33,169 nt of DNA from assembly GCA_001001375.1 (NCBI GenBank), contig LCNU01000005.1, positions 1 through 33,169 on the forward strand, given 5' to 3'. The notes beneath the pieces are model-generated. The model did no database searches. It was not told the origin of the DNA and saw only the letters and a list, made by a program, of their open reading frames with translations. Origin of the DNA: Candidatus Amesbacteria bacterium GW2011_GWC1_47_15. GTDB taxonomy: Bacteria > Patescibacteriota > Microgenomatia > CAZETR01 > Amesbacteraceae. How positions within the stretch are numbered: the stretch's first letter is position 1; each line of letters starts with the position of its first letter. This document shows, one piece after another, positions 13,494-21,978 of this stretch. The position numbers and the translations under genes were made by a program.

Positions 13494-15177
13494 ATCCCTG
13501 GTATTAATTTTATTGGGGTCGGCAGTCTGGTCGCTGACGATGGTCAAAAGCGGTCTTAAATACAGTTATGGTATGGGATTTTGGGGTCCAAACGGTCATG
13601 ATGGTATCTGGCATATTTCCCTGGCCTCGTCCCTGGCTCGTTTTTCCGGAGAGATGCCGGTATTTTCCGGCGAAGTTTTAAAAAATTACCACCTCGGATT
13701 CGATGCATCTCTGGCTCTGCTCCATCTGATCACCCGTCTTCCTTTTTCACTATTGTACTTCCAGATACTGCCTCCTTTATTGGCGGCGGCCGTAGGCTTT
13801 GCCGTCTATCGCTTTGTCACAGTCTGGACGGGCAGTAAATCGGCTGCCCGCTGGGTGCTGTTTTTTACTTATTTCGGCGGCAGTTTCGGCTGGCTGGTGT
13901 CATTGGTCCGGTTTGACCGTCTGGGAGGGGAATCTATGTTTTGGTCCGCACAATCCATTTCTACGCTTATCAATCCGCCCTTTGCAGTCTCCTTGATTTT
14001 CTTATTTTCCGGCCTGACATATTTTATATTAGACCGGGCGCACCCGCGTCGTCTGTATTTTTGGATCCAGATTTTATTATTTGGTCTTGTCGGTTTTTAC
14101 AAAGTATATGCCGGAGTAATTGTCATGTCCGGTCTTGGTCTGTGCAGTCTTCAGGATTGGATTCAGGGCCGCCGATCCCGGACCCTGCAAATATTTGCCG
14201 GATCGCTGGTTTTGTTTCTCCTGGCCTTTCTGCCGGCAAACAGCGGCTCCTCCGGGTTGCTTGTCTGGCAGCCGTTGTGGTTTTTGGAGACTATGATGGG
14301 CTTGTCGGACAGGTTGGATTGGTCGCGTTTTTACCAGGCTATGACCAATTACCGTTTGGGTGGTAACTGGATCAAGGCTGTTCCCGCTTATGCCGTCGCC
14401 CTGGCAATTTTTCTTGCCGGAAACTTCGGCACCCGCCTCCTGGGCTTTTGGCATCTCAAATCGCATGATCGCTCTATCTCTCTGTCGCTTACCGGCATTT
14501 TTCTCCTTCAGGGCATCGCCATCGGCATAATTTTTCCCATGTTTTTCCTTCAAAAAGGTACCCCCTGGAACACCATCCAGTTTTTCTATTATTCCCAGAT
14601 CTTCGCCGGCATTCTTGCAGGTATTGCCGTCGACAGCTTTTTGCAAAAACAAAAAAAATCTAACTCTATTCTCATAATCACGATTCTTGCTATCCTGACT
14701 CTTCCCACTACTTTCGATACACTTCGCCACTATTTGCCATCACGCCCACCGGCAAAGATATCAAATGAAGAAATCGAAGCCTTAAGATTTTTGTCCGTCA
14801 TACCGGATGGGGTAGTCCTTGTTCCGCCTTTCAATCGTTCCCGGGCGCAGTACGGCCGGCTGGAACCTCCCCGGCCGCTGTATGCTTATGAGTCATCAGC
14901 TTATGTTTCTGCCTATTCCGACCATCCGGTATACATGGAAGACGAGGTTAATCTGGATATCACAGGCTACGATTGGCATACCCGTAAATCGGAATTGGAG
15001 GCCTTTTTCAATACCAAAAATATCGACGAAGCCAGGCAGTTTTTAAACGTTAACTATATCCGCTATATCTATCTCTCCGAAGTTGCTTTTCTCCGCCCCC
15101 GATTTTCCGCTACCCAGCTGGGGTTTGAAGGGATTTTCGAAAACGGCCAGGCAGCAATTTGGGCAAGAACAAATTAA
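13465..15177 (+). CDS. Large multi-pass membrane protein, GT-C-like, unknown specificity
   Basis: A 570-residue protein with many hydrophobic helices. A short basic N-terminus (MPSKKKTDYK) is followed by one helix and an outer loop with GFWGPNGHDGIWHIS and then EVLKNYHLGFDASLALLH. HD in this loop may stand where GT-C enzymes keep their acidic residue. Later loops hold TYFGGSFGW and INPPFAVSL. The last 130 residues are soluble, with VLVPPFN and MEDEVNLDITGYD. I recognise the overall layout as GT-C-like but not the family. The ATG lies 29 bases inside the flippase gene, so the two are one unit. The stop overlaps by four bases the stop of the leftward gene at 15174. Confidence 0.8.
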   Translation: MPSKKKTDYKSLVLILLGSAVWSLTMVKSGLKYSYGMGFWGPNGHDGIWHISLASSLARFSGEMPVFSGEVLKNYHLGFDASLALLHLITRLPFSLLYFQILPPLLAAAVGFAVYRFVTVWTGSKSAARWVLFFTYFGGSFGWLVSLVRFDRLGGESMFWSAQSISTLINPPFAVSLIFLFSGLTYFILDRAHPRRLYFWIQILLFGLVGFYKVYAGVIVMSGLGLCSLQDWIQGRRSRTLQIFAGSLVLFLLAFLPANSGSSGLLVWQPLWFLETMMGLSDRLDWSRFYQAMTNYRLGGNWIKAVPAYAVALAIFLAGNFGTRLLGFWHLKSHDRSISLSLTGIFLLQGIAIGIIFPMFFLQKGTPWNTIQFFYYSQIFAGILAGIAVDSFLQKQKKSNSILIITILAILTLPTTFDTLRHYLPSRPPAKISNEEIEALRFLSVIPDGVVLVPPFNRSRAQYGRLEPPRPLYAYESSAYVSAYSDHPVYMEDEVNLDITGYDWHTRKSELEAFFNTKNIDEARQFLNVNYIRYIYLSEVAFLRPRFSATQLGFEGIFENGQAAIWARTN

Positions 15178-15644
15178 TACTTTTTTTTCTGGGCGGAAAA
15201 TCCTCTGAATGATATTTTGAGCCGATTTAGTTTGTCCAACTTCATTTTTTGACCTCTCGATAGAATTTCTGTTATCAGACCGAGTTGGGCTATAGTCATT
15301 CCGGATAGCCAATTCGCTTCAACACTATCTACCAATTCTGTTTGTTTAGCAGTCTGAAGGCTTAGGATATAACCATTGTATGGACTGATTATATCTACAA
15401 ATAAACCTGAACGAGATTTTTCTTTTGGGGATCTAACCGTTGCAACCACGATTTTTAAATTTGTATCAGGGTCAATTAGTTTAGTACTCCATACTTCACC
15501 TCCCTTTTTCGCCAACATCAACTTTTCCTGTGCTGCTGATACTAATGACCTTATTGCATATATATAAGCATCCTGCTCGGAAGGATTTAATGGTCTTCTT
15601 TTTCCCTTATGGGCCAAAGTCTCGATTAATAACTCCGTATTCAT
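15174..15644 (-). CDS. Hypothetical cytoplasmic protein, AT-rich orphan
   Basis: The gene codes for 156 residues from ATG 15644 (MNTELLIETLAHKG). No membrane helix or signal peptide is seen. The N-terminal 50 residues look helical (EQDAYIYAIRSLVSAAQEKLML), the middle looks like beta strands (TNLKIVVATVRS, GLFVDIISPYNGYILSLQ), and the C-terminus is basic and ends SAQKKKY. I do not recognise the family. The start is chosen because an extended -10 element ends 7 bases upstream; an in-frame start 27 bases further out would overlap that element. GC is about 37% by hand count over 15181-15660, against about 49% in nearby 16021-16140. It is the only gene here with no visible link to glycans and looks acquired. 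Confidence 0.78.
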   Translation of the reverse strand: MNTELLIETLAHKGKRRPLNPSEQDAYIYAIRSLVSAAQEKLMLAKKGGEVWSTKLIDPDTNLKIVVATVRSPKEKSRSGLFVDIISPYNGYILSLQTAKQTELVDSVEANWLSGMTIAQLGLITEILSRGQKMKLDKLNRLKISFRGFSAQKKKY

Positions 15645-15651
15645 AAATCTA

Positions 15652-15660
15652 ATTATAACA
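15652..15660 (-). promoter_or_regulatory. Extended -10 promoter of the AT-rich orphan gene
   Basis: On the minus strand TGTTATAAT (15660 to 15652) is a perfect extended -10 element. It ends 7 bases before the ATG at 15644. No -35 box or Shine-Dalgarno sequence is seen. Confidence 0.6.
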
Positions 15661-15709
15661 AATTGAAACAATGAGAAGACCTGTTATATTTAGGATTATC
15701 CGCTCCGGG

Positions 15710-15718
15710 TGATACAAT
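15710..15718 (+). promoter_or_regulatory. Extended -10 promoter of the WaaE-like operon
   Basis: TGATACAAT (15710-15718) is an extended -10 element that ends 6 bases before the ATG at 15725. It should drive the long rightward run from 15725 to 24891. It is 50 bases from the opposed promoter of the orphan gene. Confidence 0.6.
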
Positions 15719-15724
15719 AAATAT

Positions 15725-16627
15725 ATGCTTTCGGTGGTGATTACCGCCTGGAATGAGGAAAAAAACCTCCCCCGTGTAGTATCCTCCGTGGTTGAATTGG
15801 CGGATGAGATAGTAGTCGTAGTGGATGAGGCCTCAATTGATAAAACAGCTGAAGTGGCAAAAAAACTGGGCTGCACCGTCTACTTTCATGAGCATACCGG
15901 CGTAGTTGAACCCATGCGCAATTATTCAATAGAAAAAGCCAAGGGTGACTGGATATTGCTTCTGGACGCAGACGAAGAAATCCCGGTCTTTCTGGCCCGG
16001 CAAATTCCCGGCCTTATTTCGGGTGCGGAAGGTGATTATTATCGCATCCCCCGCAAAAACCTGATTTTTAACAAGTGGGTCAAAAGCGGTCACTGGTGGC
16101 CTGACTACGTTTACCGTCTTTTCAGGAAGGGAGCAGTTTCCTGGGACGATGTCATTCATAGCGTGCCTTTTACCCGGGGAGCGGGCAGGGATTTGGACCC
16201 GGTTGAAAAAAATGCCATTATCCATCACCACTACGATTCCGTCGCCCAATACATAGACCGGTTAAACCGCTACACGGATCACCAGCTGATCCATCTTCAC
16301 TCGGGTTTCAGCACATCAGATCTTATCAGTCGTCCCTCACGGGAATTTCTCACCCAGTATTTTTCCAGAAGCGGATGGAAAGAGGGGACACACGGACTGG
16401 TCCTGTCGCTGCTTCAGTCGTATTCCGAATTGGCATTATATCTCAAGCTTTGGGAAAAACAGGGATTTCCCGCCTCTGCCTTCCCGCCGCAAAAACTGAG
16501 GGACGAATTGCGAAAAACGAATAACGATATGAAGTGGTGGTATTACCAGTCTCGCATCGATTCCTCCCTGGCCGTCTATCGCCCGTTTTGGAAAATTATC
16601 CGCAAAATTATAACTTTAATTAAATGA
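15725..16627 (+). CDS. GT2 glycosyltransferase, WaaE/KdtX-like
   Basis: A 300-residue GT2 enzyme. SVVITAWNEEKNL (3-15) opens the nucleotide-binding fold, DADE (81-84) is the metal site, RIPRKNLIFNKWVKSG and then WWPDYVYRLFRKG follow, and IHSVPF and HHHYDSVAQYIDRLNRYT come after. That order is the signature of the WaaE/KdtX type, which in enteric bacteria adds a glucose to the lipopolysaccharide core. No lipopolysaccharide is expected here, so the acceptor is more likely a lipid-linked oligosaccharide. The usual VDSGSTDGT motif reads VDEASIDKT (33-41), an unusual variant. The C-terminal helix LAVYRPFWKIIRKIITLIK may touch the membrane. ATG 15725 is supported by the -10 spacing. The next gene overlaps its stop (ATGA). 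Confidence 0.87.
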   Translation: MLSVVITAWNEEKNLPRVVSSVVELADEIVVVVDEASIDKTAEVAKKLGCTVYFHEHTGVVEPMRNYSIEKAKGDWILLLDADEEIPVFLARQIPGLISGAEGDYYRIPRKNLIFNKWVKSGHWWPDYVYRLFRKGAVSWDDVIHSVPFTRGAGRDLDPVEKNAIIHHHYDSVAQYIDRLNRYTDHQLIHLHSGFSTSDLISRPSREFLTQYFSRSGWKEGTHGLVLSLLQSYSELALYLKLWEKQGFPASAFPPQKLRDELRKTNNDMKWWYYQSRIDSSLAVYRPFWKIIRKIITLIK

Positions 16628-17532
16628 AGATATCGATAATTGTTTTAAATTGGAACGGAAGCGAGTTTATCAGTGACTGTCTGGCTTCTTTGCAGAAATT
16701 GTCCCACCCGCAGTTCGAAGTGGAAATGGTTGTTGTAGACAATGATTCCACAGACAGTTCCCCGGATCTGATACGGGGAAAATTCCCCGGTATTAAACTT
16801 ATTCAAAATGACTCAAATCTGGGTTTTGCCGAAGGTAATAATGTCGGCATCCGCTATTGCCTGCAGCGAGGGGCGGATTTTGTCTGGCTGGTAAATCCTG
16901 ATATGGTGGCCCATCCTTCCGCCTTGCTGGAGCTGGTCAGATCCGCAGGCCGCCATATCAGTGGCGGTGTTTTTGGCTCAAAGACTTATTTTGCTCCTGG
17001 TTTTGAAACTCACAAAGAACGCTATTCACCAAAAGATCTGGGCCACGTCCTTTATTACGCCGGGGGTCACATGGACTGGGCAAATCTGATGGCCGGGCAT
17101 CGCGGGGTGGATGAGGTGGATACGGGCCAATATGATCACGATGTTGAAACGGATTTTGTAAACGGTGCCTCGATGTTTATTCGCTCTCTCGTATTAAATG
17201 CCGCTGGTTTATTGGACCCCCGATATTTCCTCTATTACGAAGAAAATGACTTCTGTCAGCGGGTCAAACGCCGCGGCTGGCAGCTGATTTATGCCTCCCA
17301 GAGTATACTGTGGCACAGTAATGCCCGGTCTACAGGGTTGGGTTCCCCGCTTCAGGACTATTACATTACCAGAAACCGTCTGCTTTTCGGAATGCGCTAC
17401 GCTCCGGTGAGGACCAAGCTCGCTCTTGCCCGTCAGTCCATGGATTTGTACTTTAAAGGCAGGCCCTGGGAGCGTCGCGCAGTATTGGACTACTATACCG
17501 GCAATCTTGGCGCCGGTTCCTATCAGCCCTAA
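16624..17532 (+). CDS. GT2 glycosyltransferase, WbbL/rhamnosyltransferase-like
   Basis: A 302-residue GT2 enzyme. SIIVLNWNG (4-12), VVVDNDSTDSS (36-46), NLGFAEGNNVGI (65-76) and NPDM (91-94, the metal-binding DxD equivalent) are all present. FVNGASMFIRS and YFLYYEENDFCQRVKRRGW (201-219) give the acidic catalytic region. The family includes dTDP-rhamnosyl transferases such as WbbL, but the sugar cannot be read from motifs and no rhamnose synthesis genes are in the window. A long middle section with HVLYYAGGHMDW is typical of this subgroup. It overlaps the stop of the WaaE-like gene by four bases, and the next gene begins four bases after its stop. Confidence 0.88.
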   Translation: MKISIIVLNWNGSEFISDCLASLQKLSHPQFEVEMVVVDNDSTDSSPDLIRGKFPGIKLIQNDSNLGFAEGNNVGIRYCLQRGADFVWLVNPDMVAHPSALLELVRSAGRHISGGVFGSKTYFAPGFETHKERYSPKDLGHVLYYAGGHMDWANLMAGHRGVDEVDTGQYDHDVETDFVNGASMFIRSLVLNAAGLLDPRYFLYYEENDFCQRVKRRGWQLIYASQSILWHSNARSTGLGSPLQDYYITRNRLLFGMRYAPVRTKLALARQSMDLYFKGRPWERRAVLDYYTGNLGAGSYQP

Positions 17533-17536
17533 TTAC

Positions 17537-18298
17537 ATGCTCTCAGCCATAGTCATTACCAAAAACGAAGCAAAAATGATCGGGGATTGCCTGAAGTCCC
17601 TGCAGTTCGCTGATGAAATTATCGTGGTGGATACCGGCAACACCGATCGTACCAACACTATCGCCGTCCGCTGGGGGGCTAAAGTCATTACTTCCGGCGG
17701 GTCCGATTACTCCCAGTTTAGAAATGACGGTCTGGTAGCCGCCGTTAATGATTGGATTTTGTATGTGGATGCCGATGAACGTGTCACTTCTCAACTGCAA
17801 ATGGAAATCCTCCTGCTGACTGGCAAAAAAGATAACCAAGCTTCTGCTTATTCGCTTCCCAGGGCAAATTTTTTTCTGGGCCGGCGCATGCATTACGGCG
17901 GTTGGGGAGAAGACGATCGGGTTATCCGCCTGTTTCAAAAACGCTTCCTGAAACATTGGAAAAATCCGCTTCATGAAGAACCGGTTTTTGAAGGTGAGCA
18001 GGGCAGGCTGAATAATTTATTGGAGCACCATTCACACCGGGATTTGTCATCCATGCTGGAAAAAACCCTGGATTTTACGGCCCGTGAGGCCCGCTTGCGT
18101 TATGAAGCCGGTCACCCTCCCTTGGCCCTGTGGCGGTTCCTGCGTGTTATGGGTACCGAATTCTGGCACCGCTTTATTAGGTTGTCTGCATGGAAAGACG
18201 GACCGGAGGGAATTATTGACGGGATGTTTCAGGTGTTCAATATGTTTATCATTTATGCCCGTCTCTGGGAGCTGCAGCAGAAACAAAAGCCAATATGA
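17537..18298 (+). CDS. GT2 glycosyltransferase, WaaE/KdtX-like (second copy)
   Basis: A 253-residue GT2 enzyme: SAIVITKNEAKMIGDCL (3-19), VDTGNTDRT (31-39), DADE (78-81), LPRANFFLGRRMHYGGWG, then RLFQKRF and LHEEPVF. It is a paralogue of the enzyme at 15725 but only distantly similar, and keeps a more usual VDxGNTDxT loop. The C-terminal part (FWHRFIRLSAWKDGPEGIID) ends with an amphipathic helix and LQQKQKPI. The ATG at 17537 is chosen because the GT2 fold begins right there; the longer frame upstream lies inside the previous gene and reads as non-conserved sequence. The next gene overlaps its stop codon. Confidence 0.88.
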   Translation: MLSAIVITKNEAKMIGDCLKSLQFADEIIVVDTGNTDRTNTIAVRWGAKVITSGGSDYSQFRNDGLVAAVNDWILYVDADERVTSQLQMEILLLTGKKDNQASAYSLPRANFFLGRRMHYGGWGEDDRVIRLFQKRFLKHWKNPLHEEPVFEGEQGRLNNLLEHHSHRDLSSMLEKTLDFTAREARLRYEAGHPPLALWRFLRVMGTEFWHRFIRLSAWKDGPEGIIDGMFQVFNMFIIYARLWELQQKQKPI

Positions 18299-19332
18299 AA
18301 GCCGCCATATACAATCCCTATTGGGACACTCTCGGAGGAGGGGAGAGGTATACCGCCTCATTTGTCCGTCTGTTGTTAGATAAAGGCTGGAATGTGGATA
18401 TTTTTTCAAATAATAATATGTCTGAAGATATCCGCCGGCGTTTTGGATTAGATATTAAATCAGCAAATTTTATTCCCTTCCCAAAAAATTATCAGCAAAC
18501 TACCTATCAATATTCCCTGGTCTTTTGGCTTTCGGACGGCAGCCTTCCGGTCTCTTTTGCCCGACGAACTGTGGTCCATTTCCAATTTCCTTTCAAAGAT
18601 GTAGGCGGGCGCACTCCTCTTAGCTTTCTCAAATCCCGTTTTTACACTTTCGTTGTCAACTCCCGCTTTACTAAAACTTTCATCGATTCGGAATACCGGG
18701 TAAAAAGCCGGGTAATCTACCCACCTATCCATTCTGCAGGAATTGGGTCGGGGTCCAAAACGAACACCATTCTCTATGTAGGGCGGTTTTCCTCTCTTAC
18801 ACAATCCAAAGGACATGATGTTTTGATACGTTCTTTCAGAAACTTACACTACCGGATTCCGGGGTGGAAACTGATTCTGGCAGGCGGAACGAAAGTGGGC
18901 ACTGATAAGGTAGAACTGTCGGCGTTGCGCGATATGGCGGATGGTCTTCCGGTGGATTTTGTTTTCGATCCCAATTTGGATCAACTCGCCCGGCTTTTCA
19001 GTCAGGCAAAAATATTTTGGACAGCTGCGGGTTACGGAATAGATGAGGAAAAAGAACCTACCCGAGTTGAGCATTTCGGAATTTCCCTGGTGGAAGCCAT
19101 GTCCGCTGGGTGCGTCCCTGTAGTGGTAGGCGCGGGAGGTTTCAGGGAAATAATCCGATCCGGTGAAGACGGTCTGCTGTGGGGCACTACCCGTCAGCTG
19201 GAGGACTACACCCTGGACCTCGTCAAGCACCCCGCCAAATTGAAACAATTTTCCTCAGCTGCCGTCAAAAAAAGTAAAATATTTAATGTCTCCGTATTTA
19301 ATCAGCAGTTCATACAACTATTAAAACTATGA
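18295..19332 (+). CDS. GT4 glycosyltransferase (GT-B fold), ALG11/mannosyltransferase-like
   Basis: A 345-residue enzyme and the only GT-B fold transferase in the window. The N-terminal acceptor domain starts AIYNPYWDTLGGGERY, with the glycine loop at 14-16. The C-terminal donor domain starts near 158 with ILYVGRFS. EHFGISLVEAMSAG has the E-x7-E pair at 259 and 267, which binds the nucleotide sugar in retaining GT4 enzymes, and PVVVGAGGFREII follows. The combination GGGER plus a long ALG11-like loop is seen in mannosyltransferases that extend lipid-linked oligosaccharides, which is my best guess for its role. It overlaps both neighbours by four bases. Confidence 0.9.
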   Translation: MKAAIYNPYWDTLGGGERYTASFVRLLLDKGWNVDIFSNNNMSEDIRRRFGLDIKSANFIPFPKNYQQTTYQYSLVFWLSDGSLPVSFARRTVVHFQFPFKDVGGRTPLSFLKSRFYTFVVNSRFTKTFIDSEYRVKSRVIYPPIHSAGIGSGSKTNTILYVGRFSSLTQSKGHDVLIRSFRNLHYRIPGWKLILAGGTKVGTDKVELSALRDMADGLPVDFVFDPNLDQLARLFSQAKIFWTAAGYGIDEEKEPTRVEHFGISLVEAMSAGCVPVVVGAGGFREIIRSGEDGLLWGTTRQLEDYTLDLVKHPAKLKQFSSAAVKKSKIFNVSVFNQQFIQLLKL

Positions 19333-20522
19333 AATCGCTCCTCCCATGGCTTGCACTCGGACTGGCAATCAGGCTGATACTTATTCCCTTGACCCTTCAC
19401 CCCGATATCCGAGGTCATTACTTGGGGGCATATTTTATTACCCGCCACGGTGCGTTTTTTTCCGTCTACGATTTCATCAGCCGCCTGCCCCGGGATGATG
19501 TGTATACCCGGTTGTATGGGGACAACTTTTTGGTCTACTCCCCGTTGACTTACTGGTTCCATGCCGCCGTCTTGTCCATCGAGTCTGCCGTAATTCCCTG
19601 GGGGTTGTTTGTGTCTCTGGAGCAGGATATCGGGGCTGCAATTGCAATGCCTGGAATTCCCTGGCTTCTTTATTTGCTCAAACTTCCGTATCTGTTGATA
19701 GACGCACTCGGACTCTGGTTTTTGTTAAAAATAGTACGCGAAAAACATCGCCTCCAAGCATGCATATTATGGGTGCTAAACTTGCCTTTGATTTATTCCG
19801 CTTATATGATGGGCCAGTTTGACACGTTCTTGGTTGTCTCCATTCTGGCTGCGGTTTATTTTTCAAAATCAGACCGTCCGGTACTGGGAGCGGTAGCACT
19901 GGCCGTCGGTGCCGGTTTCAAGCCGTTCCCGCTGTTTCTAGTGCCTTTTCTGCCTGGCTTGAAAATAAAAAATATTTTTGCCGGGCTGTTTACTTATTTT
20001 CTGATTATTCTGCCTTACCTACCGTCACCCGGTTTCCGCCAGTACGCCTTACTGGCTCAGCATACAGACAAAATGTGGTATGCCGGGATTCCTATTTCAG
20101 GCTCACAATATCTGTCCTTGTTTATGGTCGGTTATGTTTTTATATTCTGGATGTTCCACTACTTTCCTAAAAAACTACCCGTCTGGGGGTGGCTTTTGGC
20201 AGTTCTCCTGTTGTTTTATTCCGTGACCCATTACCATCCCCAGTGGTTTGCCTGGATCTCCCCGCTTCTCATTTTGGCTGCAGTAAATTCCCCCCGGGTC
20301 TGGTTGCCTGTATCTGCTCTGGTCGCCTGCTGGGTAGGTGTGGTTCTGTCATTTGAACCGTCTTTAAACCTAGGCCTGTTCGGTCTGCCGGGAAATATCT
20401 TTCGGGAGATAAACCGCTTTTATCCTGCCGACCGTCTGGTGTCTTTTATCCGCAGTGCCTTCGCCGCCACTTCTCTGGCCCTGCTGTCTGCAATCCAGTC
20501 ACATGAAACCCCCAAAGATTGA
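19329..20522 (+). CDS. GT-C membrane glycosyltransferase with GQFD motif
   Basis: A 397-residue multi-pass protein. HPDIRGHY (24-31) lies in the first outer loop, YSPLTYWFHA (70-79) follows, then KLPYLLIDALG, the motif MMGQFD (160-165), GFKPFPLFLVPF and HYHPQWFAW. The same series (HPD, YPPL, KLPYLLAD, MVGQFD, FKTYPLLLVPF, FHAQWAIW) occurs in the protein at 29262, so the two are paralogues. The GQxD motif with a preceding acidic HPD resembles PIG-M/GT50- and GT87-like mannosyltransferases. The exact family is not certain. It starts on the stop of the GT4 gene (ATGA) and its last 20 bases overlap the next gene. Confidence 0.83.
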   Translation: MKSLLPWLALGLAIRLILIPLTLHPDIRGHYLGAYFITRHGAFFSVYDFISRLPRDDVYTRLYGDNFLVYSPLTYWFHAAVLSIESAVIPWGLFVSLEQDIGAAIAMPGIPWLLYLLKLPYLLIDALGLWFLLKIVREKHRLQACILWVLNLPLIYSAYMMGQFDTFLVVSILAAVYFSKSDRPVLGAVALAVGAGFKPFPLFLVPFLPGLKIKNIFAGLFTYFLIILPYLPSPGFRQYALLAQHTDKMWYAGIPISGSQYLSLFMVGYVFIFWMFHYFPKKLPVWGWLLAVLLLFYSVTHYHPQWFAWISPLLILAAVNSPRVWLPVSALVACWVGVVLSFEPSLNLGLFGLPGNIFREINRFYPADRLVSFIRSAFAATSLALLSAIQSHETPKD

Positions 20523-21978
20523 ACTATTGCTTCTGGTCCTGCTGTTGGCTATCGGGTTGGTACCCCGGATGTGGGGGATAAATACCAACCTGCAGATTCA
20601 TTTCGACCAGGGTTTGCATGCAGTCGGCATCTGGCGTATTTGGCACGACCGGGGTATCTCTTTCCTGGGTCACCAGACGGATACACTGGGCATCTATCAC
20701 GGACCGCTCTATTACTGGCTTATGACGCCGGCGTATTTTTTTGGGCGCGGAGACCCTGTCTGGGGTTCGGTTTTCCAGATCCTCTTGGATGCGGTTGGCA
20801 TTTTTTTCCTCGCCTCGGTAGCAAAAAAATTGTGGGACTTCAAAACAGCCCTATTCTCTGTAATTCTGTATGCTTTCTCCTACGGCTACGCATCCTATGC
20901 CCGCTGGCTGTCCAATGTCACCCCGACGTTTCCACTGAGTAGTATTTTTCTCTGGTGCGCATACGCACTCTTTCAGGGCCGGGTCGCTTTTTTACCCTGG
21001 TCTTTGCTGACTGCTTCAGCCATTACCCAAATGAACGGGGCTATCGGCGTTTTTCTTTACCCGGTCGTTTTGTTTTTATTTTTGGTCTCACCCGCCCGCA
21101 CTCGCTTGAATTTCAAAATTGTCTCTGCATCCGTCTTCGCTTTTATAATGCCGCACTCACCACTTTTATTATTTGAATTACTAAACCGTTATCCGGTTAC
21201 CCGGGCGGTTTTAAATATCAATTCAGCCGGATCCGCCGGTGTGAGCTTTTCCGCCCGTATTATCATGTACAACGTCCGCACCCTGCTTACGGAATTGATG
21301 CACCTGACTTCATATCCTTTCTATCTGCCGACTATTTTTTTGTTTATTTCTGGAGTCATATTGCTTCTTCTCCGGTTCCGTCATCCTGCCTACAAATTCC
21401 TGTCCATCTTTATTTTTGCGTTCTTTATTTCTTTATCCTTTTACCAGCGCGGTGCCATCGGTTTTTTTCTTGTACCGTTGTTTTTGGTGTTTACTTTGCT
21501 TTTTGCCCGGGTGTTGGTCCTTTTGCCGCGTTTTCTCGGCCTTATCCTGTTGCTGCTGCTTCTGGTCGTCAATTTCTATCATTGGCGTTACTTTCTCATC
21601 CCTCACCGCAATCTGACCCCGATAGGTACCGCCAACCTGATCACTGCCGGGGACCGTAAAAATATCGTGGATTGGATTTACCGGACTGCGAATGGCCGCT
21701 CATTTGCCTTTTGGATCTACACCATTCCTTATTTTCTGGATGAACCGTGGATTTATTATTTTTGGTGGTACGGCCAGCCGAAATACGGGTATCAACCGGT
21801 CAGTACCGGCGGCTTCAACTCCGCCGATCTGCCCCCTTCCACCTTGGTCTTTGTCATTTACGAGCCGGACGATAACCGTCCGGATCTGCTAACCGCCTGG
21901 CACTCCCGGGTGAAGGAACAGTTTGGCCCAACTGAAGCATCATTTATTTCCAACGATGCCCGGGTAGAATTGCACTGA
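20503..21978 (+). CDS. GT39/PMT-like GT-C membrane glycosyltransferase (DQG subgroup)
   Basis: A 491-residue multi-pass protein. HFDQGLHAVGIWRIWHD (33-49) in the first outer loop and YHGPLYYWLMTP next to it match the DQGRD and LGPFYYYLIAP stretches in the proteins at 2388 and 4586. WLSNVTP matches WLSNPTP in the latter. The C-terminal tail (DWIYRTANGRSFAFWIYTIP) also has a counterpart there (DWIYRDAGPRPFNADFYVPP). ATG 20503 is chosen because the hydrophobic first helix begins right after it. The upstream in-frame ATG at 20455 lies inside the previous gene and adds nothing conserved. The stop codon shares one base with the next start (TGATG). Confidence 0.87.
   Translation: MKPPKIELLLLVLLLAIGLVPRMWGINTNLQIHFDQGLHAVGIWRIWHDRGISFLGHQTDTLGIYHGPLYYWLMTPAYFFGRGDPVWGSVFQILLDAVGIFFLASVAKKLWDFKTALFSVILYAFSYGYASYARWLSNVTPTFPLSSIFLWCAYALFQGRVAFLPWSLLTASAITQMNGAIGVFLYPVVLFLFLVSPARTRLNFKIVSASVFAFIMPHSPLLLFELLNRYPVTRAVLNINSAGSAGVSFSARIIMYNVRTLLTELMHLTSYPFYLPTIFLFISGVILLLLRFRHPAYKFLSIFIFAFFISLSFYQRGAIGFFLVPLFLVFTLLFARVLVLLPRFLGLILLLLLLVVNFYHWRYFLIPHRNLTPIGTANLITAGDRKNIVDWIYRTANGRSFAFWIYTIPYFLDEPWIYYFWWYGQPKYGYQPVSTGGFNSADLPPSTLVFVIYEPDDNRPDLLTAWHSRVKEQFGPTEASFISNDARVELH

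Noticed and set aside
14077..14730. Leftward 217-residue frame opposite the GT-C-like gene
   Set aside because: The residue pattern (rich in K, E, G, Q with no fold) is what antisense of hydrophobic helices gives. No promoter or start signal.
17426..17536. Longer start for the second WaaE-like gene at 17426
   Set aside because: The added 37 residues lie inside the previous GT2 gene, and the GT2 fold begins exactly at ATG 17537.
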